In this document: piece by piece, positions 38,843 to 45,298 of the stretch
Numbering within the stretch: the first letter of the stretch is position 1
Layout: each line of letters begins with the position of its first letter
NCBI GenBank assembly: GCA_030849805.1
Contig: JASANZ010002100.1
Span: 1 to 45,298, forward strand
Direction of reading: 5' to 3'
DNA: 45,298 nucleotides
Source: Sergeia podlipaevii
Taxonomy: Eukaryota > Euglenozoa > Kinetoplastea > Trypanosomatida > Trypanosomatidae
The notes under the pieces: generated by a model
Database searches by the model: none
Told to the model about the DNA's origin: nothing
Seen by the model: only the letters and a program-made list of their open reading frames with translations
Made by a program: the position numbers and the translations under genes

Positions 38843-39945
38843 CCGCACAATCATCTGAAGGATTCTTCTTCTCCTTTGGAGATGCTGATCCGGAGGCGGC
38901 GGCTGTTGCTCTCACCAGTAGCAGCGGCCCTTCCCCATGGCCACAGCCCACCACACCTCTTTCTACTTTCTCCTGGCACACAGTCACTCGCCGTAGCGCT
39001 AGCGAGCCAGCAGGAGAGCAGGCACAGTGGCTTGCGGCTTACCCAGGCAACGGGGATAACCACAATACCCAGATAAGCAGCTCCCTCAGTCATGGCAAGA
39101 CACGACCACAATGCTATCAGCTGTCGTCACCACTGGATCCACGACGGGTGTACAGCGTATGCTATCAGACCGCACCAGAGGTGGCCAACCTGAACCTTCT
39201 CAGCGGTGATCAAGAAAGCGGAAACAACAGCAACGAGAAGGGGATCAACGTGGTCTCTGGGCATGATGAACCGCGCGATATCATTCCCGGTAGATACTAC
39301 GGAGGTTTGAAGGTGTGGTCTTGTGCTCCAGACCTGGCCGCGTACCTGGTGAAGCATGAAGCCTACTGGCGGCCCCTGCTTTCACAACCTCACACGGTAG
39401 TGGCAGAAGTGGGCTGCGGCCAGGCGATGCCAGGCCTCGCTGCGCTGTGCCTCGGCGCTAGCACGCTCCTCTTGCAGGACTACAACGCCGAGGTGCTAGA
39501 GCTGTGTGTGAAGCCCAACGTCGCTGCCACACTGGCTGCCAACGTTGACTCCTCATCTCTCTCCTCGAACGTGCAGGTGCAGCTGGTGCACGGGGATTGG
39601 GTCGACCTCCAATGGGATGCCTCGGCACATCCCAACGGCACCGGCAGCAGCAGCAACAACAACGCCAAGGACTATAGCGGTGAGTGTGATGTAATCCTCG
39701 GCAGTGACGTTACGTTTGACGAGGAGGCATGCGACAAGCTGGCGTGTCTTTTGAAGCGGTGGCTCAAGCCGGTGACTGGAGTGGCTCTGATCGCCTCTAA
39801 AGTGTATTATTTTGGTACCAACGGTGGCTCCCTTGAGTTTACCACATGCACCGAGCGATATGGGCTTCTTGTGGAAGAGCTAGAAAGGCTTGATGAGGCT
39901 GGTGGCATGCGCCGCGTTATTCTGAAGGTGACTTTAAAGGCATAA
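38839..39945 (+). CDS. METTL18/HPM1-like protein-histidine methyltransferase
   Basis: This 368-aa class I SAM methyltransferase belongs to the Methyltransf_16 group. Its motifs match METTL18 (human) and Hpm1 (yeast) more closely than other members: YYGGLKVWSCAPDLAAYL (153-170), where those proteins have YEGGLK(I/V)WEC; SAM motif EVGCG (190-194); LLQDYN (211-216) binding the ribose; GSDVTF (288-293); and ASKVYYFGTNGG (319-330), equivalent to the diagnostic ASKAHYFGVGGG. METTL18/Hpm1 methylates a histidine of ribosomal protein uL3 (RPL3) and tunes 60S assembly and elongation. The first 110 residues are variable and Ser/Gly-rich. A (AGC/AAC)n insert near residues 268-276 encodes Ser/Asn. There is no targeting signal, so cytosol or nucleus is expected. 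Confidence 0.85.
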   Translation: MTAQSSEGFFFSFGDADPEAAAVALTSSSGPSPWPQPTTPLSTFSWHTVTRRSASEPAGEQAQWLAAYPGNGDNHNTQISSSLSHGKTRPQCYQLSSPLDPRRVYSVCYQTAPEVANLNLLSGDQESGNNSNEKGINVVSGHDEPRDIIPGRYYGGLKVWSCAPDLAAYLVKHEAYWRPLLSQPHTVVAEVGCGQAMPGLAALCLGASTLLLQDYNAEVLELCVKPNVAATLAANVDSSSLSSNVQVQLVHGDWVDLQWDASAHPNGTGSSSNNNAKDYSGECDVILGSDVTFDEEACDKLACLLKRWLKPVTGVALIASKVYYFGTNGGSLEFTTCTERYGLLVEELERLDEAGGMRRVILKVTLKA

Positions 39946-40039
39946 CAGCCTTTTATATATATATATATAAACAAAGTGCTCTCTTAAGGCGTGTATTTAC
40001 GGTGTGAGCAACATTGTAGAAGAGGTGGGGGCGCTTCTA

Positions 40040-40059
40040 GCAATATATCTATATTGCTC
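40040..40059. repeat. Palindrome, 9-bp arms with 2-nt spacer
   Basis: The sequence AGCAATATA-TC-TATATTGCT forms a perfect inverted repeat just downstream of the METTL18-like gene. It could form an RNA hairpin in the 3' UTR. Function is unknown, and chance is possible in AT-rich DNA. Confidence 0.7.
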
Positions 40060-40640
40060 TCGCGTTAAGGTGTAAAGTACAAGGTATAAATGTCTGTGAA
40101 CCCAGGAGAAGAGACGAATAACAGTAAGAAAAAAAACAAAGGAACAGACACTGTATATCACTGAGTGGTATCATGTTTATAAGAGATATGGACGGCCTCT
40201 ATCCAGCAGTATTATGTGATTTTGTTTCTATTTTTACTTTCTCATGTGCTTTGCTTTTTGTTTTTTCTTTCCTATATTGCTTCTTTTTATTGGCTATTGT
40301 TCTCTACTATTTAGGAGCATCAGAATACACAAAAACGTATTTTTTTCCCCCCATTCTCAGCATACTGGCGCACACACACGCGCGAGGAAAAGAAGGGGAA
40401 TTTTGTTGTTGTTGCCTTTCCTTTAAGGGAAAAACTCAGCGACGTGCGTGTATCAGAAATCTCATACACGCACGCCTATAAACAAGGAAGAGAAGAAAAA
40501 GGCAAAGGAAAAACTGCATCATTCTTGCTAAGCTAAAGCAGTAGAGTTACGCCAGCGGGCCTCACACAATTTCTGTGCGTTTCAAAAAAAAATTTTGCTC
40601 TAACTGGTAGCAGTTGTGTTGGCTACTTTTGTGTTAAGTG

Positions 40641-40720
40641 TTTTCTTTTTTCTTGTTTGGTACCGTTTTTTTTTTTGTTTTACAACAAGGGAGTGTTTTT
40701 CGGTTGTTGTTTTTTGCCAG
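40641..40720 (+). promoter_or_regulatory. Spliced-leader acceptor(s) for the amastin-like gene
   Basis: Two tracts are seen: T-rich sequence ending at AG 40688-40689, and a second ending in TTTTTTGCCAG with AG 40719-40720. Leaders would be 182 or 151 nt, both ATG-free. Confidence 0.6.
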
Positions 40721-40871
40721 TCTTTTAAAAGAACAGCTATCTATATTATTATCATTACTTTTACTTTTTAAAGCAAGACAGATATAATAAGGTAAATCTC
40801 TTTAGACGTCCAAAAGAAGGAAATTTGTATCTTATCTCATCATCAGAACAATTACAGAAAAGCAGCAGTAA

Positions 40872-42311
40872 ATGACAACGAAAGGCAAAAGTACAATTAT
40901 GGAGATCCAGGCGTCCCCAAAGGAACGTGATGACACTGGCATGCTTCAGCACAGCGAGTATCCTCATGAGGACGACAACGTGAACAACAGGAGCAATAAC
41001 AGCGATACGCAGAACGAAAACAAAATCATGCCAGATCCTGTTTTCCACAAAGAAGAGCACTGCAGCCACGACAGCGACCAGCCCTTGATGCTTGCCAAGA
41101 ACATTCCCATCGCACCCCCACCACCTCGTGATATCCTCATTGGTCCTTTTATTGTGGTGCTCATGTCCTTTGTGATTCTTGTCTTCACAGTAGTGTCAGT
41201 TGGTATTCCATGGTACCGCTATCGGCAGTACAAGCCTACAGCCACAGGCAAAAGCATTGAAAAACTCTTCTACCTCTTCAAGCAAACAACGAAGGAGGAA
41301 GGGTCTCCTATGATTACCACGCACCCCAGTGACCTCTGCGCAGCTGTGCGCAACCGTCTCCGCGCGCTGCAAGGATTCGCCATCGTCTCCTCCGCAATGA
41401 CGTTCCTGATGTTTATATTCAGCATCGTCAATTTCATCTATGGCGCCAACAAGAGGAGCCTGCACTGTGTTGCGGCTGTCTTCGCCGCCTGTGCCTTTGC
41501 CAGCCTCACCATTGAGGTTTCATTTAACTTTAACATTTTCCTCTGGACCTTCACGAGCTGTGGACCGAATAGCAGCTACCACTCCCAGCTGTACGAACCC
41601 TATGTTGGCTTTGGCCTCACCGTCACGGCGTGGGTGCTCTCCATGCTGGCTGGCATCATCATCTCCAATGAGTTTACCATCCCCGCCGATGCCCGCACGG
41701 TGGACAAGTGCATTCATATGAGTACCTTCCTCTCTCTCATCGCCATGCTCTTCTCCGTTATTTCATGCCCTATCTCCCAGTGGTTCTACAAGGACGAAGA
41801 AACCAGCAAAGCCACGGATGTGCTGCTATTCCGCACCAAAGTAGGTCGCTTTGCGTGGGACTTGGATGCCCCTGACGGACACGTCAGCACATGGGTGAAG
41901 AACTACGACTGCAAGCCGCTTCAGCGCTACTTTTACGCGGCCCAGGCTTTTAGCATCATTGCTATTGCCTTCAACGCTGGTGCTGGCGCGACAAACCTGC
42001 TCTTGTGCGAGAATCTTGTGGGCACACGTCTACCTGCGCTGATTTTATGCTACATTGGCGCCGTCATGACCCTTGTGCAGGTGGCGATCGAACTCAGAAT
42101 CTACTATGGAAACTGGTGCAACGGCAAGTATGCGTATGAAAAGTACTATTACACGCTCACCGCGGGCTTTGGGCTCGCGGCGACGGCGTTTTGCTTGATG
42201 TGTTTCGCCAGCGCTGCTTCCACAGTCGCGTACATTCTTACAGAAAAATACTTTCCCGCCAAGAAACCAGTGAAGTCTGCCAAGCAGATTATCATTGAGG
42301 AGGCTCAGTAG
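40872..42311 (+). CDS. Double-length amastin-like membrane protein (two tetraspan units)
   Basis: The 479-aa protein has a hydrophilic N-terminus (1-86) and eight predicted membrane helices in two similar blocks: about 89-112, 167-190, 198-226, 244-265; and 283-303, 354-378, 388-412, 428-455. The blocks align with each other: FTVVSVGIPWY with FSVISCPISQW; LRALQGFAIVSSAM with FYAAQAFSIIAIAF; and YVGFGLTVTAWVLSM with YTLTAGFGLAATAFCLM. The pattern of a long first loop, an AxxFxI start of helix 2 and a final GFGL...A helix is that of amastins, kinetoplastid surface tetraspan proteins of about 180-200 aa. The classical amastin Cys-x-Thr-Leu-Trp-Gly signature is absent from both halves, although paired Cys residues occur in the loops (C156, C230; C347, C416). 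The surface or endomembrane location is inferred. Unlike most proteins here it has almost no low-complexity insertions. Confidence 0.75.
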   Translation: MTTKGKSTIMEIQASPKERDDTGMLQHSEYPHEDDNVNNRSNNSDTQNENKIMPDPVFHKEEHCSHDSDQPLMLAKNIPIAPPPPRDILIGPFIVVLMSFVILVFTVVSVGIPWYRYRQYKPTATGKSIEKLFYLFKQTTKEEGSPMITTHPSDLCAAVRNRLRALQGFAIVSSAMTFLMFIFSIVNFIYGANKRSLHCVAAVFAACAFASLTIEVSFNFNIFLWTFTSCGPNSSYHSQLYEPYVGFGLTVTAWVLSMLAGIIISNEFTIPADARTVDKCIHMSTFLSLIAMLFSVISCPISQWFYKDEETSKATDVLLFRTKVGRFAWDLDAPDGHVSTWVKNYDCKPLQRYFYAAQAFSIIAIAFNAGAGATNLLLCENLVGTRLPALILCYIGAVMTLVQVAIELRIYYGNWCNGKYAYEKYYYTLTAGFGLAATAFCLMCFASAASTVAYILTEKYFPAKKPVKSAKQIIIEEAQ

Positions 42312-42982
42312 AGGTGAAAGGCATTTTTGTTATTATTATTACTACTACTACTACTATTATTGTTTTTATAACTACTATAAAGCAACCACGCGTTCAATGA
42401 AAAGGGGGGAAAGGGATAGAAGTAGTGGTGCTGTTTGTGTTTTTTTCTTCTTTTGGGGGCCATCTTCGTAGGCAAGTCTATATAGATTACTATTTGTTTT
42501 TTATTGCTGTTGTCCGTGAAGAAAGATGTGGGGTAACTGCTGTTCACTTTTTATAATGGCTTCCTTCTGTGCTGTATACAGTAAGGAAAAATACTTGAGT
42601 CAATTTAGCTTCATGCTTTTAACAAGAGGGAGGCATGCTTTTATAGCCACTGGTGCTGTCATGTTTCAATTCAGAATGGTCACGTGTGCCTTTGTTCTTT
42701 TACTGCATAATGAATATTTTCTTTTTTCTTTTCAATTTTAACTGTCTCAGCTTGCCAGTATCCCTCCTATCCAGGTTGACCGATGGCATGGTAGACCTAG
42801 AACAACGATGATAATGATTTATCGAAGTTGTGCTAAGGAGCAGAAAGGGGGAGGAGAGAGTGTGTTTTATGCTTGCTTTGTGCTGTAAGTGCAAAAACTT
42901 TCAAGTACTATCATTGAATTAGGAAAAAAAATGCTTTATATTTGATCTGCTGCCACATTGTAGAGAATAGGCAGAAAATGGT

Positions 42983-43020
42983 TCACACACGCACACACAC
43001 ATACACACACACACACACAA
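42983..43020. repeat. (CA)n microsatellite, interrupted
   Basis: CA units with ACGC and ACAT interruptions lie about 260 bp before the DUF2871-like gene. A second, shorter CA run is at 43196-43214. Confidence 0.85.
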
Positions 43021-43115
43021 CTTCACGGACAACGAGTGAAGGAGGAAATACGTACTTATATAGATAAGTACGATCTGCTGTTGCATTTTTTGCTATTATT
43101 TCTATTATGATTATT

Positions 43116-43222
43116 ATTGCGTGCTTTTACTTTCCCCTCTTCCGCGCACCCACTTGAACATTTAACTTTTGACATCAAATGCAATATTCATATCTGCACA
43201 CACACACACACACATATTTAAG
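43116..43222 (+). promoter_or_regulatory. Candidate spliced-leader acceptor for the DUF2871-like gene
   Basis: A pyrimidine-rich stretch (about 43120-43145) and a CA-repeat spacer precede AG 43221-43222. ATG 43177 would lie upstream of it. The resulting 60-nt leader is ATG-free. The assignment is weaker than for other genes because the tract-to-AG distance is long. Confidence 0.4.
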
Positions 43223-43282
43223 CAAAAAATATTTACTTTATCTCAAGAATACTCTCAGTCACCATTTACACACACAAGAACT

Positions 43283-43735
43283 ATGGAAAAGCTTATTCGT
43301 GCAAGTCGCAACTATACCATATTTGGCTTGGCTGCCGGAATTTACTGCCGTGAGTTATGCCGCTACTTCGAGTTTGGGCAACCGAGTTACACGCAACTTC
43401 GTGTCCTGCACACTCACTGCTTTTCTCTCGGCACTCTCTTCTTTCTTATTGTTTTGATGCTGGAGAAGAACTTTGGTCTAACAAAGCAGAAGAACTACAA
43501 GAAATTCTACATGCTCTACAGTATGGGGCTCGGCATCACGCTCATGATGCTTACGGTCGAAGGTACCTTGTCGGTCATGAACAAGGAAGTCAAGAGCCGC
43601 TGGCTCACGTGGACCTCTGGTGCCGGCCACATTCTCATGACGATTGGATTTGGCTACTTCTTTGACGTCCTCACCAAAGCAGTGAAGGCGACTGCCAGCG
43701 AAAGCAAGACGGATGAGGAGAAGCGCGGCAGTTGA
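43283..43735 (+). CDS. DUF2871-like small membrane protein (bacterial-type family)
   Basis: This complete 150-aa protein has four hydrophobic segments: about 11-27, 45-60, 76-95 and 110-128. It resembles the bacterial DUF2871 family from end to end: an N-terminal YTIFGLAAGIYCRE (11-24), then VLHTHCFSLGTLFFL (41-55), LMLEKNF (58-64), YSMGLGITLMML (79-90), VEGTLSV (92-98) and GAGHILMTIGFGYFF (113-127). Conserved-looking polar residues within or next to the membrane are R23-E24, H43, H45, E61 and H116; the histidines could bind heme or a metal, but this is inference. No biochemical function is known to me for DUF2871. The gene is compact, without the low-complexity inserts typical of its neighbours. 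ATG 43283 is supported by the family N-terminus; upstream in-frame residues come from CA repeats. Confidence 0.75.
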   Translation: MEKLIRASRNYTIFGLAAGIYCRELCRYFEFGQPSYTQLRVLHTHCFSLGTLFFLIVLMLEKNFGLTKQKNYKKFYMLYSMGLGITLMMLTVEGTLSVMNKEVKSRWLTWTSGAGHILMTIGFGYFFDVLTKAVKATASESKTDEEKRGS

Positions 43736-44241
43736 GCAAAATTGCAAAAGGGGAAAATTGTGCGCCACTGATGGTTGTGACGATGAAGTGAGAGAGGATG
43801 ACTGTTTTCTATCGTATGGTGAGATTCACCTTCCGTCCTACGCTGGTACACATGCTTCAGTGGGCCTGGACCTTAAAGCCCATAGGCGTGTGTACGTTCT
43901 CAACCCCATCAACCCTTACTTTTCACTTGCTGTTATTGCAACCCTTGTGTTTGTTCATTCTCCCTTGCACCACGTTTTCGGTAAAGGATCTCTCTCTCTT
44001 TGTGCTTCTATTGTGAACGCAATACTCTTGATATCTGCTTTTTTTTTCTCTCTCTCTCTCTCTTTGCCTCGCTTGTACGGCACGCAGGACTCGCGTAGCA
44101 CTCGTATCGCATGCTAGTACTTGACAAGTAGCTTCTATCTTTCATTATTCCCCTTTTTTCACATTACACCATCTATTTGCATATCTCAATTTACTTACAA
44201 TCAAAGGAGTGCAACAAGTATACATTTACTTTAAAAAAAAA
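43736..44241 (+). other. Intergenic region
   Basis: No gene is supported. Overlapping open frames (43713-44117 and 43798-44016) lack family features and have T-tract composition. A CT repeat lies near 44048-44063. Sequence 44112-44241 is ATG-free. Confidence 0.65.
44130..44206 (+). promoter_or_regulatory. Spliced-leader acceptor for the Erv1 gene
   Basis: Pyrimidine-rich sequence (about 44132-44165) is followed by an AT-rich stretch and then AG 44205-44206, giving a 35-nt ATG-free leader. Confidence 0.55.
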
Positions 44242-45114
44242 ATGTCGGACAGTGATCACGTCTCTGATATCCCTGGCAAATGCCCCACGCCAATTGAACT
44301 CGGTAACTCGGGTTGGAACATACTCCATAGTGCGGCGGCTGTGTACCCGTACAAGCCAACGGCAGCTCAGCGCGAAGCCATGAACAACTTCATCCACTCG
44401 TGGTCCTATGTATACGCGTGCAACTGGTGCGCCTATCACATGCGGCAGTACCTAAAGGAGCACGAGCCTGACGTCACTGATAAGTTGACCGTCACCCGCT
44501 TCATTTGCGAGTTCCATAATGAAGTTAATGAAAACCTTGGTAAGGAGCTGTATGACTGCGACCCCGACAAGGTGCTCAAGCGGTGGCACCCAGGCTACCC
44601 AGATAAGATGGTCGACACCCCGTCCATGGAGGATCGGATCGCCGCCGAGTTGCAAAAAAAGGCTGCGGCTGAAGAAGAAGGACGCCGAAAGGCTGCTGAG
44701 GTGGAGCGGCGGCTCAGCAACTTTGGCAAACCATCAGGAAACTCCCCGAGGGGCGAGACGGAGTGGCGCTCCTGGAACAACACCAGAACAACCGATGGCG
44801 CCACTGCTGCAGCTCCTGAAGGCGCTCAACACGCAGCGGCAGCAACAGCACAAAACGATTCACAACAAAAGCGCTGGTGGTTCTTCGGAGGGGTATCAGC
44901 GTTTGGTAACAAAGGAGAGTGTAGCAGCAGGCTAGGCGACATGACATCTAGGTCACAGCCCTCCACATCGTCTCCCGCTTCATCCTCTGGTACCACCACA
45001 GTACCACCACCCGCAGCTGTAAAGCCCAAGAAGCCTGCTGATGATGAAACGGACGTGGACGAGGTTCTGCGACGGCTGCGTGGATGCCAGGTATACTGCC
45101 CTGAAGACGAGTGA
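44242..45114 (+). CDS. ERV1: Erv1/ALR-type FAD-linked sulfhydryl oxidase, kinetoplastid form
   Basis: This 290-aa protein starts almost directly with the Erv/ALR domain (about 16-118): LGNSGWNILHSAAAVYPYKP (20-39), the redox-active pair C60-NW-C63, and the FAD-pocket HNEVNENLGK (92-101). C89 and C106 match the structural disulfide; spacings C63-C89 (26) and C89-C106 (17) equal those of yeast Erv1 (133-159 and 159-176). The enzyme passes electrons from intermembrane-space thiols to cytochrome c or oxygen, making the disulfides of CX9C proteins. Yeast Erv1 carries its shuttle cysteines at the N-terminus; here only C14 lies there, while a C-terminal extension (about 119-290, charged helix then low-complexity) ends in a CQVYC motif (C282-x3-C286), fitting the known kinetoplastid-specific C-terminal domain. 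Kinetoplastids lack a recognisable Mia40, so Erv1 may act directly on substrates. Start at ATG 44242. Confidence 0.93.
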   Translation: MSDSDHVSDIPGKCPTPIELGNSGWNILHSAAAVYPYKPTAAQREAMNNFIHSWSYVYACNWCAYHMRQYLKEHEPDVTDKLTVTRFICEFHNEVNENLGKELYDCDPDKVLKRWHPGYPDKMVDTPSMEDRIAAELQKKAAAEEEGRRKAAEVERRLSNFGKPSGNSPRGETEWRSWNNTRTTDGATAAAPEGAQHAAAATAQNDSQQKRWWFFGGVSAFGNKGECSSRLGDMTSRSQPSTSSPASSSGTTTVPPPAAVKPKKPADDETDVDEVLRRLRGCQVYCPEDE

Positions 45115-45298
45115 GATTTTGCAAGGTAGATGAAAGTCGACTTAAACAAAGGAAAGCATGCCAACACGTATCCATAATACACAACGACAGAAAAGCTTTG
45201 CTGTGTGCGGCGCGGATCTTCACACGCACACACCTTGCCATACCAGCATACGTCAATGTGCAGACATGGCGAATCTGATGAAAATAAAACTTGTGCGA
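45115..45298 (+). other. 3' UTR/intergenic end of window
   Basis: This holds the 3' UTR of the Erv1 gene, with no coding signal. The next gene of the cluster lies outside the window. Confidence 0.6.

Larger units (their letters stand above)
39946..40871 (+). other. Intergenic region with long ATG-free 3' part
   Basis: No gene is supported. A TA run follows the methyltransferase stop and a small palindrome lies at 40040-40059. ATG triplets occur up to 40244, but none from 40247 to 40871 (625 nt), pointing to a long or alternatively spliced leader for the amastin-like gene. Confidence 0.65.
42312..43282 (+). other. Intergenic region
   Basis: About 0.97 kb without a supported gene. It holds ATT/ACT triplet repeats just after the amastin-like stop, CA repeats and T-tracts. 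An ATG-initiated frame at 42526-42741 (71 aa, hydrophobic) has no supporting feature. The leader of the next gene begins near 43223. Confidence 0.65.

Noticed and set aside
40173..40481. ATG-initiated 102-aa hydrophobic frame
   Set aside because: It is rich in Phe/Leu/Cys from T-tracts, has no family resemblance, and lies next to an ATG-depleted leader; probably noise.
42526..42741. ATG-initiated 71-aa frame between the amastin-like and DUF2871-like genes
   Set aside because: Short, T-tract composition, no clear acceptor-to-start arrangement and no recognised domain.
43713..44117. Open frames overlapping the end of the DUF2871-like gene and its 3' UTR
   Set aside because: The longer one starts inside the DUF2871-like coding region without an ATG of its own; composition is that of non-coding DNA.
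1593..45114. Possible nuclear stop-codon reassignment, as in Blastocrithidia
   Set aside because: TAA, TGA and TAG all end genes here (six, four and two times) and no gene needs an in-frame stop to be read through.

Overview
The window looks like a directional (polycistronic) gene cluster from the nuclear genome of a trypanosomatid (Kinetoplastea). Twelve protein genes lie on the + strand and none is supported on the - strand. All are intronless. They are separated by 0.3-1.6 kb of T-rich sequence holding polypyrimidine tracts followed by AG, as expected for spliced-leader trans-splicing. Family content agrees: an amastin-like protein and an Erv1-type sulfhydryl oxidase with a kinetoplastid-style C-terminal extension. 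All three stop codons are used as terminators (TAA x6, TGA x4, TAG x2), so there is no sign of a recoded stop. I cannot name the genus. Most proteins are expanded by Ser/Gln/Ala/Asn/Glu low-complexity tracts built from CAG/CAA/AGC-type codons.

Layout: 1-1592, a long leader/intergenic region with no ATG from 104 to 1592; 1593-10559, a giant ABCA-type lipid transporter; 11703-13085, an unrecognised 460-aa protein; 13512-16733, an IPI1/TEX10-like 60S-biogenesis protein; 17426-18028, a Cmc-like twin-CX9C protein; 19096-20649, a freestanding alanyl-tRNA editing protein; 21407-24151, an F-box protein; 25194-35717, a 3507-aa PPR-like helical-repeat protein with a possible mitochondrial presequence; 36406-38430, a KMO-like FAD monooxygenase; 38839-39945, a METTL18/HPM1-like histidine methyltransferase; 40872-42311, a double-length amastin-like membrane protein; 43283-43735, a small DUF2871-like membrane protein of bacterial type; 44242-45114, Erv1.

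In trypanosomatids, neighbours in such a cluster are co-transcribed but not necessarily functionally linked. Even so, two themes recur. One is mitochondrial biogenesis and redox: Erv1, a likely Erv1-substrate CX9C protein, the giant PPR-like protein and the FAD monooxygenase. The other is translation and ribosome quality: IPI1, AlaX-type editing and METTL18.

Start codons were chosen as the first ATG after the polypyrimidine/AG acceptor; several reading frames stay open further upstream only through non-ATG codons. Eleven of the twelve inferred leaders contain no ATG. The twelfth (METTL18-like) has either a 19-codon uORF whose stop overlaps the main start, or a closer acceptor that removes it. 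The most unexpected signals are the 1.49-kb ATG-free stretch before the ABCA gene, the DUF2871-like protein, the fused amastin-like protein and the giant PPR-like protein.
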